64,000 nucleotides of DNA, taken from Lactobacillus crispatus. Lineage in GTDB: Bacteria; Bacillota; Bacilli; Lactobacillales; Lactobacillaceae. Shown here one piece after another: positions 15,417-24,101 of this stretch. How positions within the stretch are numbered: the stretch's first letter is position 1; every line of letters begins with the position of its first letter. The DNA lies in contig NZ_CP072197.1 of NCBI RefSeq assembly GCF_018987235.1, positions 620,001 through 684,000 of the forward strand, given 5' to 3'. A program made the position numbers and the translations under genes. The notes beneath the pieces were generated by a model. That model was not told the DNA's origin. It saw only the letters and a list, made by a program, of their open reading frames with translations, and made no database searches.

Positions 15417-16970
15417 TTATTTTTGACTAGCACCAGAACTGCTGTCAACTTCCATGCCGCAACCTTCGGTATCCATTCCTGGCATCCACACATCTTCAGG
15501 TTTAATGCCTCTTTCTTTAGCAAAGGCGTCGGTTAATGTCTTCATATCCATTAACTTGTATGTCTTTGGGTGTTTAGGATCGAATACTTCTATTTGAGCC
15601 ATCATTCCGGCATCTTCGTGTTCAATAATGTGGCAGTGGTACATGAAGACTCCAGTTTGTGGGAATTCTACACGCAAGCGGACGGTTTCACCTGGTCTGA
15701 CAGGAATGGTGTCTTTGTAACCATATTCATTTGGAAATGGCTTTTCGCCATCACGTGAAACGACTGTAAAGTGTGTGCCGTGAATATGGAATGGGTGCAA
15801 CATACCGTGTTCCTTAGAGTTGGTATTAGTTACGTCCCAGTATTCAGCATGACTAACTTGTTGCTTCATATCGATCCGCTGCATTGCGAATTGCTTGCCG
15901 TTTATCTTGTTGTGATCATCCATAGTTACTTTACGAACTGGCAAATCTTCAGCGATTTCAGGAATTTCTGGTTTGAATAATGTATCAGGAATAACACTGT
16001 TGTCAGGTGCAAACTTGTGAATTCTAAATTCAATTAGTTTGAAATCATCAGTATAAAGGTTAACGACATCGCCATCATGGTAATCCTTGAAGTCAACTAC
16101 AACTTGAAGCCGTTCACCAGGTGTTACCAAGATCTTAGTCATTTTGATTGGATGAGGCAAAAATGAATCGTCACCTGCAATTTGAGTCATAACTAGGTCA
16201 TCATCAAAGTGCAAGCGCCATTCACGACGGTTAGACCCACCTAAGAATAGTAAACGAATCTTTTGTGTTGTTACATCAACATAAGGGCGAACCGTGCCGT
16301 TGATTAATGGTGTTTCACCGAAGACGCCCATTGCATCATAATCAGCGCGATAGTCAAGTTGATTATCTTTGTGGAAAGTACGGTCTTGCAAAATAACTGG
16401 AAACTCGTCAACGCCATAGTTTTTAGGAATTGGGAGTTTAGCTTCGTTTTCATCTGTTACTACTACGCCCATAGCTAATCCCATCCAAACTTGGGCAGCG
16501 GTGGATGGACATGGGTGAGCATGAAGCCATGTTAAGGCAGCTGGTTGATTAACAGTGAATTCGATTTGCTTTTCTTCACCTGGATAAACAGGGGCATGAC
16601 AGCCACCATCAGTAATAGGACCAGGAACTTCCATGCCATGCCAGTGATAAGTTGTTAGTTCTGGTAAACTATTTTTTAAGGTAACGTGAACTCGCTGGCC
16701 ACGTTTTAAGACCATGGTTTTACCTAACAAAGGAGCGTTATAACCCCAAGTCTTGGTCTTAGCTCCAGGCAATATTTGGCTTTCGCTTTCAATTGATTCA
16801 AGAGTGAACCAGACATCAGTATCAGTTTCCTTATCCGGTGCAAGAACTGGAGGGACAGCTAATGGCTGAGCTTCTACACCTTGAGGGATGCTTAATTTCT
16901 TGTAGTGGAAGTGGTTTTTGTCAAAATCTTCATCTTCGATAAAGTAATTAGTGTATATCTTATCTGTCAT
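15417..16970 (-). CDS. Multicopper oxidase (SufI/CotA/CueO-type)
   Basis: A 517-residue, three-cupredoxin-domain oxidase. All copper motifs are present: HWHG (residues 109-112), HAH (150-152), HPFHIHG (~400) and the type 1 motif HCHIIEHEDAGMM (~455) with its Cys and axial Met. It couples one-electron substrate oxidation to reduction of O2 to water. No signal peptide is seen at the N-terminus (MTDKIYTNYF), so it may be cytosolic. The tail is Met/Cys-rich (WMPGMDTEGCGMEV), again suggesting copper or metal contact. Possible roles are copper tolerance or phenolic/Mn oxidation. AAAGGATGG precedes the ATG. Confidence 0.93.
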   Translation of the reverse strand: MTDKIYTNYFIEDEDFDKNHFHYKKLSIPQGVEAQPLAVPPVLAPDKETDTDVWFTLESIESESQILPGAKTKTWGYNAPLLGKTMVLKRGQRVHVTLKNSLPELTTYHWHGMEVPGPITDGGCHAPVYPGEEKQIEFTVNQPAALTWLHAHPCPSTAAQVWMGLAMGVVVTDENEAKLPIPKNYGVDEFPVILQDRTFHKDNQLDYRADYDAMGVFGETPLINGTVRPYVDVTTQKIRLLFLGGSNRREWRLHFDDDLVMTQIAGDDSFLPHPIKMTKILVTPGERLQVVVDFKDYHDGDVVNLYTDDFKLIEFRIHKFAPDNSVIPDTLFKPEIPEIAEDLPVRKVTMDDHNKINGKQFAMQRIDMKQQVSHAEYWDVTNTNSKEHGMLHPFHIHGTHFTVVSRDGEKPFPNEYGYKDTIPVRPGETVRLRVEFPQTGVFMYHCHIIEHEDAGMMAQIEVFDPKHPKTYKLMDMKTLTDAFAKERGIKPEDVWMPGMDTEGCGMEVDSSSGASQK

Positions 16971-17062
16971 CTTATTAACACCATCCTTTTGACACTAACT
17001 TAGCATGATTTTTTACCGTCTTCAAGGCGCAAGAACGCTGTTATTTAAAGGCTTGCATGTCT

Positions 17063-17068
17063 ATTATA
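17063..17068 (-). promoter_or_regulatory. -10 box (TATAAT) upstream of the multicopper oxidase
   Basis: TATAAT read on the minus strand, about 93 bases before the oxidase start. No good -35 is visible. Confidence 0.4.
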
Positions 17069-17098
17069 ACTATGTAATGAAAAATATTTTTACTATTT

Positions 17099-17112
17099 TG
17101 TAATCGCTTACA
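17099..17112. promoter_or_regulatory. CcpA cre-like site
   Basis: TGTAATCGCTTACA matches the low-GC cre consensus (TGTAANCGNTNNCA) at all fixed positions and is close to palindromic. It sits between the oxidase and the HAD gene, about 30 bases upstream of the oxidase -10 box. Confidence 0.65.
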
Positions 17113-17198
17113 CTTAGACGAATTATGTTATTTTACAAGATTTGTTGCCTTGCTAGGCTTGCGTGTCTCCGGTAAACTAAGCATGAAGAGGTGACTAG

Positions 17199-18014
17199 AT
17201 GTATAAAATTATTGCGTGTGACTTAGATGAAACGTTGTTGAGCGCAGATACGCATGTCTCAGTAGAAAATAGAGAAGCGATTCAAAAAGCAGTTGCTCAC
17301 GGTGTAAAATTTGTTCCTGCAACTGGACGAGGCTACGTTTCTGTCCAAAATACTTTAAAGGAAATAGGATTAGAGCAGGCAGCTAATGAATATGTGATTT
17401 CATTCAATGGTGCCAGCATTACAGAAAATAAGAATAATCGCGTGCTGTATTTTGACGGCTTGCCTAATGAAATTGCGGATCGGTTATATCGGCATGGGGT
17501 TGAACTAGATATTGCCATGCATGTTTACACTCAAGATATGGTATATACGTATCATATCGATGATGATGAACGTGCCTATATGACGGGACGACACCAGTTT
17601 AAAGAGATTGAAGATAAAGACTTGTCATTTTTGGAGGGGCAGAAAATTGCCAAGGTGCTCTATGAGAGTCTTGATAATAATTATTTGCATCGAATTGCAG
17701 CAGAATTAGGACCAATTACGCAAGAATTGGATATTTCATATTCATCTAATCGTTATTTAGAATTTAACCGTAAAGGTGTCAATAAAGGCGCGGGACTGAT
17801 GAAGCTGGCTGAGCAGCTTAGGGTGTCGATTGAAGAAACAATTGCCATTGGTGATAATTTTAATGACTTGTCAATGATTCAGGCTGCTGGTGTGGGTGTT
17901 GGTGTGGCTAATGTCAATCCTGCTATGAAAGAGCAATGCGATTACATTACTCAGGCTGATAATAATCATGGTGCAGTTGCCGAGGCAATTGATCATTTTA
18001 TTTTTAACAATTGA
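17199..18014 (+). CDS. HAD superfamily Cof-type (IIB) phosphatase
   Basis: 271 residues with the HAD motifs in order: motif I DLDETLL (residues ~8-14, nucleophile Asp), motif II ATGRG, motif III Lys region (NRKGVNKGAGL) and motif IV GDNFNDLSMI. The IIB cap lies between motifs II and III. Cof-like enzymes dephosphorylate sugar phosphates, FMN or pyridoxal phosphate; specificity cannot be read here. GAGGTG precedes the ATG. It is a single gene, with no terminator visible before the T-box promoter downstream. Confidence 0.92.
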   Translation: MYKIIACDLDETLLSADTHVSVENREAIQKAVAHGVKFVPATGRGYVSVQNTLKEIGLEQAANEYVISFNGASITENKNNRVLYFDGLPNEIADRLYRHGVELDIAMHVYTQDMVYTYHIDDDERAYMTGRHQFKEIEDKDLSFLEGQKIAKVLYESLDNNYLHRIAAELGPITQELDISYSSNRYLEFNRKGVNKGAGLMKLAEQLRVSIEETIAIGDNFNDLSMIQAAGVGVGVANVNPAMKEQCDYITQADNNHGAVAEAIDHFIFNN

Positions 18015-18031
18015 AAAAAATAAAAAAATAA

Positions 18032-18059
18032 TTGACAGATTAAAAATACATGATATTAT
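18032..18059 (+). promoter_or_regulatory. Promoter of the oppA T-box transcript
   Basis: TTGACA (18032-18037), a 16-base spacer and an extended -10 TG-A-TATTAT (18054-18059). Confidence 0.7.
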
Positions 18060-18089
18060 TGTTTACAACAAATAAAAAAATGAGCTTTG

Positions 18090-18362
18090 ATAAGGAAAGT
18101 AACTTAAGAAATGATTTGCAGAGAGTCTTCGGTTGGTGGAAGAAGATAATGATGAATTAAGTGAAAATCACCTTTGAGCTGAAAGTGCGATATTAGCATT
18201 TTCAGGGTCCGCCCTCTATAGCGGCGACGTATCGCTGATTTTGATAGAATCAGCCGCACGTGCATGAGGTAGAATTTTTGTGAGTATTATTCTACGAATA
18301 AATAGGTGGTACCGCGTTGAAGACGCCCTATTAGATCAATTGATCTAGTAGGGCGTTTTTTT
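18090..18362 (+). promoter_or_regulatory. T-box leader, isoleucine specifier (ATC), upstream of a peptide-binding protein
   Basis: AGGTGGTACCGCG is at 18304-18316, followed by a long terminator stem (ACGCCCTATTAGATCA / TGATCTAGTAGGGCGT) and a T run. The specifier loop GTGAAA-ATC-A places codon ATC (Ile) at 18167-18169, in the same register as the Phe and Met leaders here. Between stem I and the antiterminator lies a long GC-rich insert (~18205-18265), as in Ile-type T-boxes with extra stem structures. Confidence 0.85.
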
Positions 18363-18411
18363 ATTATCATAAGCTTGTTGTTAATTTTTTTGACTTATGG
18401 GAGAGATAAAA

Positions 18412-20043
18412 ATGAGAAAAACATTGAAGCACTTATTTGGCACGACTGTAGTAGCACTTTTAGGCGTAAGTACTTTATCTGCATGTTCATCAAGCAAATC
18501 TGGTGCTAAAGCACCTAAACAAGAATTGACCTGGATGACTACCTCAGAAATCCAAACTATGGATCCTTCAAAGATGGTAGATACAACTGGTAGTGAACAG
18601 GCATCTAATGTTTTTGAAGGGCTCAATAGACTGAATAACGCGGGTAAAGTTGTATCTGGTGTGGCTACTAAAACTAATCAGAGTAAAGATGGTTTGACCT
18701 GGACTTTTACTTTAAGAAAGAATGCTAAGTGGTCTAATGGTGATCCAGTGACCGCTGAAGATTTTGTTTATTCTTTAAGACGGACACTTGATCCTAAGAC
18801 ACAATCACAACAGCAAAATGAGTGGTCAAATGTAGTTAATGCAGATGATGTTTTAGCTGGGAAAAAAGCTCCGTCGACTTTAGGTGTTGAAGCTAAGGGT
18901 AAATATGAATTGGTAGTTCACTTAAAACATCCCGTACCGTATTTTAAAGCCTTGTCAGTTGGTTGGAATCCGCAAAATAAACGTGTAGTTGAAAAATTAG
19001 GCAAAAAATATGGGACTGCATCTAAGTATATGGTTTACAATGGTCCATTTGTTCAAAAAGGCTGGACTGGTTCAAGTCTTAACTGGAAGCTAGAAAAGAA
19101 TGATCAATATTGGGACAAAGATAAAGTTAAATTGCAGACGGTTAATTATAGTGTACAAAAGACGCCTTCAACTGATTACAATCTGTATCAGGCTAACAAA
19201 TTAGATGGTGCCTATCTTGATGTTCAGGCTTCAAAGAGACTGAAGGGTCAATCTGGTTATACAGTCTATAAACTAGATAGAACTGAATACTTGACTTTCA
19301 ATGTATCCAAGCATCCAGAACTAGCTAATGTCGATTTTAGAAGAGCAGTTTCAATGGCACTTAACCGAGCTCAATTGGCTAAAACAGTTGGTGGTGCTAA
19401 TACCGTAGCTCGAACTTTTGCTGGACCAAATGAATATGTTGATGGTAAGAATTTTGACCAGTATGTTGAAAGCAAAAATCCAGCTAATAAATATATGAAT
19501 TATAACCCTGCAGGCGCTAAGAAACTTTATGATAGAGCATTAAAAGAATTGGGTAAGAATAAGTTGGCCTTTACCTTAATGGGTGACGATGATGACGTTT
19601 CTAAAAAGGTTTTAGAGTTTGTGCAAAGCCAGTTAGAAGATACCTTTGGCAAAAAAGTTGATGTAACTGTTAGAAGCATGCCGAAGACTACTAGAGTTAA
19701 GAAAATGCTCAATGGTGATTTCGAGGCAGTCTTTACTGGATTGACTTCGGGCTATTTAGATCCTAATTCACAATTGCACACAATGATGACAGGACAAAGT
19801 TATAACTTCGGTAAATGGTCTAACAAAGATTTTGACAAGTATATGAATAATTCAGATAAGGAATTAAATCCTACTAAGCGATTAGAAGATTTGTATAATG
19901 CAGAACGTGTTTTAACTGATCAACAAGGATTGACGCCATTATTCCATGATGGTCAAGCTTGGATGGTTCGACCAAGTGTTAAAAATGTAGAATTCTTGGG
20001 TGGTAATTTCAGCTTTAAGGATGCATCTGTAAGTAATAATTAG
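18412..20043 (+). CDS. oppA: Oligopeptide ABC transporter substrate-binding lipoprotein (OppA-type)
   Basis: A 543-residue SBP family 5 protein. ATG 18412 is preferred over 18397 because GGGAGAG sits just upstream. The lipoprotein signal peptide ends LSAC (Cys25). The fold contains PSKMVDTTGSEQASNVFEGL, WSNGDPVTAEDFVYSLRRTLDP and YNGPFVQKGW, all typical. It captures peptides outside the cell for an Opp permease encoded elsewhere, since no permease genes are near. The Ile T-box suggests it is induced when isoleucine is short. It is probably co-transcribed with the amidohydrolase 10 bases downstream. Confidence 0.93.
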   Translation: MRKTLKHLFGTTVVALLGVSTLSACSSSKSGAKAPKQELTWMTTSEIQTMDPSKMVDTTGSEQASNVFEGLNRLNNAGKVVSGVATKTNQSKDGLTWTFTLRKNAKWSNGDPVTAEDFVYSLRRTLDPKTQSQQQNEWSNVVNADDVLAGKKAPSTLGVEAKGKYELVVHLKHPVPYFKALSVGWNPQNKRVVEKLGKKYGTASKYMVYNGPFVQKGWTGSSLNWKLEKNDQYWDKDKVKLQTVNYSVQKTPSTDYNLYQANKLDGAYLDVQASKRLKGQSGYTVYKLDRTEYLTFNVSKHPELANVDFRRAVSMALNRAQLAKTVGGANTVARTFAGPNEYVDGKNFDQYVESKNPANKYMNYNPAGAKKLYDRALKELGKNKLAFTLMGDDDDVSKKVLEFVQSQLEDTFGKKVDVTVRSMPKTTRVKKMLNGDFEAVFTGLTSGYLDPNSQLHTMMTGQSYNFGKWSNKDFDKYMNNSDKELNPTKRLEDLYNAERVLTDQQGLTPLFHDGQAWMVRPSVKNVEFLGGNFSFKDASVSNN

Positions 20044-20053
20044 GAGAAAAATA

Positions 20054-21259
20054 ATGACTAAAACAGCTTTTGTAAATTGTAATTTATTCGTTGGTAATGA
20101 AGATAATCTAGTAGATAATGCTTGGTTTGTCGTTGATGATGAAACAGGTAAATTGACCGATCAAGGTAAGGGAAAATGCACAGCAGATTTTGACAAACAA
20201 GTTGACCTTAAAGGGAAATATGTGATGAGCGGTTTGCTTAATTCACATACTCACATGGGGCTTGATTCTGACTTGAAGAAAAAATTTCCGACTACTGAAG
20301 CTTCGACTACTTATGCAGCACTGCGGGATCTGCGTGAAGCTTTACAAACTGGTGTGACTTATGTTCGTAGTTGTGGCACATCTTTTGATGTTGACTGTAA
20401 ATTAGTGCAGATGCGCAAGCAGTATCCTTTTGAAGGTCCTCAAGTGATGCCAACTGGAATGACAATGTCAATTGTCGGCGGACATGGTGATTTCAAGGTG
20501 GGGTTAAATGGAGAGCAAAATGCTAGTCATTTGGTTAACGGTCCAGAGGACATGCGTAGAGCAGTCCGAGAACAATTTACCAAAGGTGCAAAAAATGTCA
20601 AGTTGATGGCTACCGGTGGAATTATGTCACTTGGGGATGAAGTAGATGATACTGAGCTTTCGCTTGAAGAAATGAAGATGGCAGTAGAAGAGGCTCATTC
20701 CAAGCATATGACAGTTTGTGCTCACGCCGAGGGACGACTTGGTATTCATTATGCAGTTGTTGCAGGAGTTGATTCTGTAGAACATGGTTTTTATTTAGAT
20801 GATAATGACTTGGCTTTGATGAAAAAACAAGGTACATTTTTGTCACCAACATTGACTGCAGGTCGGACAATCGTCGTTCATGGAAAAGATGTTGTACCTG
20901 AGTTCTCATACCGCAAGATGTGTGCAGTAGTTGATGACTTTTATAATCATGTCGGCCATGCGATCAAGGAGGGGGTGAGACTGGCAATGGGGACAGACGC
21001 AGGAACATATTTCAATCGCTTCTCTGATACACCTAATGAATTAGTGGAATTGGTTAGAGCAGGAGCCACAAATTATCAAGCTTTAAGAGCAGGCGGCTTG
21101 GGTAGTGCTGAATTGCTTAAGGTTGATCAAGAATATGGTTCACTTGAAGTGGGCAAATATGCGGATTTCTTAGTTTTACGAGAGAATCCATTAGAAAATG
21201 TTGCTGCAGTCGGCCAAAAAGACAAGCAAGTTTACCAACATGGTTTACGTAAATTCTAA
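20054..21259 (+). CDS. Metal-dependent amidohydrolase (imidazolonepropionase/prolidase-like)
   Basis: A 401-residue amidohydrolase-superfamily protein with metal ligands in order: HTHMG (~residue 71), a Lys in KNVKLMATGG, His in CAHAEG, His in VEHGF and the catalytic Asp in GTDAG. The C-terminus has the family ending GSLEVGKYADFLVL. Relatives include Xaa-Pro/Xaa-Arg dipeptidases. Placement directly behind oppA under an Ile T-box suggests it hydrolyses imported peptides or peptide-like amides to release amino acids. The substrate is unproven. GGAG precedes the ATG. Confidence 0.85.
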   Translation: MTKTAFVNCNLFVGNEDNLVDNAWFVVDDETGKLTDQGKGKCTADFDKQVDLKGKYVMSGLLNSHTHMGLDSDLKKKFPTTEASTTYAALRDLREALQTGVTYVRSCGTSFDVDCKLVQMRKQYPFEGPQVMPTGMTMSIVGGHGDFKVGLNGEQNASHLVNGPEDMRRAVREQFTKGAKNVKLMATGGIMSLGDEVDDTELSLEEMKMAVEEAHSKHMTVCAHAEGRLGIHYAVVAGVDSVEHGFYLDDNDLALMKKQGTFLSPTLTAGRTIVVHGKDVVPEFSYRKMCAVVDDFYNHVGHAIKEGVRLAMGTDAGTYFNRFSDTPNELVELVRAGATNYQALRAGGLGSAELLKVDQEYGSLEVGKYADFLVLRENPLENVAAVGQKDKQVYQHGLRKF

Positions 21260-21277
21260 ATATTTTTTACTACAAAT

Positions 21278-21321
21278 AAAGCATCACTTGTGAGATTTTT
21301 CTTGTAAGTGATGCTTTATTT
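21278..21321 (+). terminator. Terminator of the oppA-amidohydrolase unit
   Basis: AAAGCATCACTT and AAGTGATGCTTT are exact inverted arms around a 16-nt loop, followed by a T-rich tail. Confidence 0.85.
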
Positions 21322-21377
21322 ATGCTTATTGTTATTTAAAATACGAACTATTTATTTATTATAATTGAAAATTGTTC

Positions 21378-21406
21378 TTGCTTTAGCTTGAATATCGCTG
21401 TACTAT
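21378..21406 (+). promoter_or_regulatory. Promoter of the M20/DUF3100 unit
   Basis: TTGCTT (21378-21383), a 17-base spacer and TACTAT (21401-21406), 48 bases before the start of the amidohydrolase pseudogene. Confidence 0.55.
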
Positions 21407-21454
21407 TTAAACCATCAAATGTAATATTGATGATTTGAAAAAGTGGGGAATTGA

Positions 21455-22726
21455 ATGTCGAGCTTTCAAGAATACTATCCAAGAATGCGGGAATTAGCAG
21501 ATTATCTACTAAATAATCCGGAGTTGGGATATAAGGAGTATAAAACTTCTGAGGCGATAGAAGAAGCTATTCATGAAATCACTCCTATGGTAAAAGTCGA
21601 ACATTTCTGCAATACAGGGATAAAAGTGGTGTTTAATAATCACCAAACTAAGACTATTGGAATTATTGCAGAACTAGATTCACTATACCAGCCGGGGCAT
21701 AGAAATGCTGATAGTGAAACAGGAGCAGCTCAAGCTTGTGGCCATTATACTCAGGTGACAATAGCTTTAGCGATTATGAATGAACTAGTGAAAAATAAAC
21801 GAATTGGTGATTTTGGCGCTAACTTAGCATTTATTTTTACACCGGCTGAAGAATTTGTTGATTTGGAGTGGCGCAAAAAACAGAAAGCGGAAGGAAAAAT
21901 CACTTATTTTGGTGGTAAACAAGAAGCAATTAAATTAGGTGTCTTTGATGATGTCGACTACTGTGTCTCAGTTCATGCTATAGGTGAAAATTTTGATCAA
22001 AGAACAATCGAGATTAATTGTGATCTAGCAGGTTTTAATTTTCAATATTTCGATTTTTTAGGTAAAGCTAGTCATGCTGCATTTGCTCCTGAAGCAGGAA
22101 TTAATGCTCAAAGTATCGCAACTTTGTTTACCACAGCTCTAGCCTTTAAGCGTCAACAACTGAAGGAATCTAATCAAATTAGATTTAATCCGGTGAGGAT
22201 AGGTGAAAATACTGAATCAATTAATGTAATTCCAGATCATATTCGAATGGGGACTGACTTACGATATTTTGATGCTGAGTACGCTCATCAGTTGATGCAA
22301 CAATTTACTACAGCAGCAGCTGGTTGCTCATCTGCCTTAGGTGGAAATTATCAATAGGAAATTCAAGTTGGCTACTTGCCATTAAATTCTAATAGAGATA
22401 TGAATGCATTAGTTAAAAATACATTTTTGGATAGTGATGAAATTCCAGGTTTAATTGAAAATCGTGGTTATACGATGGCGGCTGGAGACATTGGAGATGT
22501 AAGTTTTCTAATGCCAACTATTCAAATTGGATATGGTGGTTGGAATGGGACAATCCATGGTGTTGATTTTGAGTTAGTTGATCCAATATTTGTGTTGGAT
22601 CTTTTTCCAAAATTCGTTTTTAACTGTATTCTAAAAATTTCAAATAATTTAGATAAAATCGAAGCTTATCGTAGAACAAAACAGGAATATCTTGAAGAGT
22701 TAAATAAAATGGGAGAAGTAAAATGA
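21455..22726 (+). pseudogene. M20-family amidohydrolase (AbgB/N-acyl amino acid hydrolase type) broken by an in-frame stop
   Basis: One reading frame of 423 codons is interrupted by a single TAG at 22355-22357, and the same frame resumes immediately (EIQVGYLPLNSNRDMN). The first part holds the N-terminal metal site (IIAELDSL, ACGHYTQ) and TPAEEF with catalytic Glu. The dimerisation domain follows (GKASHAAFAPEAGINA), and the remainder after the stop has the C-terminal metal-site region (TMAAGDIGDVSFLMP, TIHGVDFE). A point mutation such as CAG to TAG would explain it. The family deacylates N-acyl or aminobenzoyl amino acids. The downstream membrane gene starts 4 bases before its end, so the unit was an operon. 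Confidence 0.85.
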
Positions 22727-23541
22727 GATCTTTGAAGGTCTATGGTCCATTAATTATTTTAGTATTATTAATTGATACTATTGCCGAGCTGATTGGGATG
22801 CAGGTTTTCAAAATTGGTAAAATTGAAGTTTCAATTCTACCATTAGTATTCGCAGTTATTTTAGCGATTATTATTTATTTACTTCCATTAAAGCCGATTA
22901 AGCAACTCTACAATGATAAAAGAGTAAAGTTTGCTGGAAAATATATGATTTTAATAATGTTGCCACTAATGGCACGTTATGGAGCAAATGTTGCACCTAA
23001 GATTAATGAAATTTTATCAGTAGGTTGGGTATTTCTCATTCATGAGTTAGGTAATTTAGGCACAATTTTATTTGGACTACCAGTAGCTTTATTACTAGGA
23101 TTAAGACAAGAGGCCATTGGCTCAACATTGGGATTAGGCAGAGAAGGAGAACTAGCCTATATTAGTGAAAAATATACGCTAGATTCACCGGAAGGTCGAG
23201 GAGTCCTAGGTATTTACTTAATTGGAACAATTTTTGGTTCGATTGTCTTCTCAATTTTAGCACCAGTTCTTTTGGGGATGGGCTTTAGTTATCAAGCTGT
23301 TGCGATGAGTTCTGGAGTAGGATCAAGTTCTATGATGACTGCAGCTTCTTCAGCTTTAGCAGCTCTGGTTCCTAAACATAGTGAGACGATTCTATCATTT
23401 GCGGCAGCAAGTCAGTTGTTAACTAGTTTTATTGGAACTTATATTATGTATTTCCTCGCAGTTCCTTTGCAAAGATTCATGTATGTTCACTTGACTAGTT
23501 TGCTTGATAAAAAGAAAGAAGTATACCCAGAACATGATTAG
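22723..23541 (+). CDS. DUF3100-like membrane protein
   Basis: 272 residues with about eight hydrophobic segments. I recognise it as resembling DUF3100, a family often found beside M20-type amidohydrolases. Conserved-looking parts are GREGELAYISEKYTLDSPEGRGVLG, a loop between helices, and the small-residue helix SSGVGSSSMMTAASSALAALVP. The function is not known; import or export of the hydrolase's substrate is a reasonable guess. ATG overlaps the upstream stop (ATGA). It overlaps the next gene by 8 bases, so the three genes are translationally coupled. Confidence 0.75.
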   Translation: MRSLKVYGPLIILVLLIDTIAELIGMQVFKIGKIEVSILPLVFAVILAIIIYLLPLKPIKQLYNDKRVKFAGKYMILIMLPLMARYGANVAPKINEILSVGWVFLIHELGNLGTILFGLPVALLLGLRQEAIGSTLGLGREGELAYISEKYTLDSPEGRGVLGIYLIGTIFGSIVFSILAPVLLGMGFSYQAVAMSSGVGSSSMMTAASSALAALVPKHSETILSFAAASQLLTSFIGTYIMYFLAVPLQRFMYVHLTSLLDKKKEVYPEHD

Positions 23542-24025
23542 AGAAAATAATTTTTATAAATTAGGTAGAGATGCATTAATTTTATTGCTTAGTGTTAGTT
23601 TAGTTTTATTTGTTCAGTGGATTAAGTTAGTAAAAAATCCTAAGAGCACCCCAATTACACCTGATACTTTTGCCGGCCTAGGTCTATTATGGCTGTTTTC
23701 TCTGATTGGCATTATTATCAGTATGTTAATGAAACGAGTTCCGTGGAAGATTGTTAGAGGATTTCCCATTCTAGGCTGGGTGTCTATCGTTTCATTAGTT
23801 TTCTGTTTGCTTAGTCCATATTGTGTTCGTGTAATTAATGCAGTAGATTTTTTATCATTAACTACATCGGTATTAGCCTTTGCTGGAATTTCAGTAACTC
23901 ATAGATTGAAGGATTTATCAAAGATTTCATGGAAGATCTTAATTGTGGCATTATTTGTCTTTTTCGGTATGTATTTCATGGATACTTTGATTTCTCAAAT
24001 AGCTCTTAATTTGAGTGGAAAATAG
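23534..24025 (+). CDS. Small membrane protein, partner of the DUF3100 protein
   Basis: 163 residues from ATG 23534, which lies in the last codons of the previous gene. There are five predicted hydrophobic stretches (DALILLLSVSLVLFVQW, GLGLLWLFSLIGIIISM, GFPILGWVSIVSLVF, FLSLTTSVLAFAGISV, ILIVALFVFFGMYFMD). I do not recognise the family. The overlap with the DUF3100 gene suggests a two-subunit membrane complex. A terminator closes the unit just downstream. Confidence 0.75.
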   Translation: MIRENNFYKLGRDALILLLSVSLVLFVQWIKLVKNPKSTPITPDTFAGLGLLWLFSLIGIIISMLMKRVPWKIVRGFPILGWVSIVSLVFCLLSPYCVRVINAVDFLSLTTSVLAFAGISVTHRLKDLSKISWKILIVALFVFFGMYFMDTLISQIALNLSGK

Positions 24026-24036
24026 AGAAAATATAT

Positions 24037-24065
24037 AAAGCCACGCTCAACAGCGTGGCTTTTTG
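24037..24065 (+). terminator. Terminator of the M20/DUF3100 unit
   Basis: AGCCACGCT / AGCGTGGCT with a 4-nt loop, followed by TTTTT. Confidence 0.85.
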
Positions 24066-24101
24066 AAGTGTGTCGGGCATGACATTCATTTAGTCCAATG
24101 A

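Noticed and set aside
20622..20909. 95-residue minus-strand ORF in the amidohydrolase gene
   Set aside because: A shadow of conserved amidohydrolase codons; low-complexity composition, no start signal.
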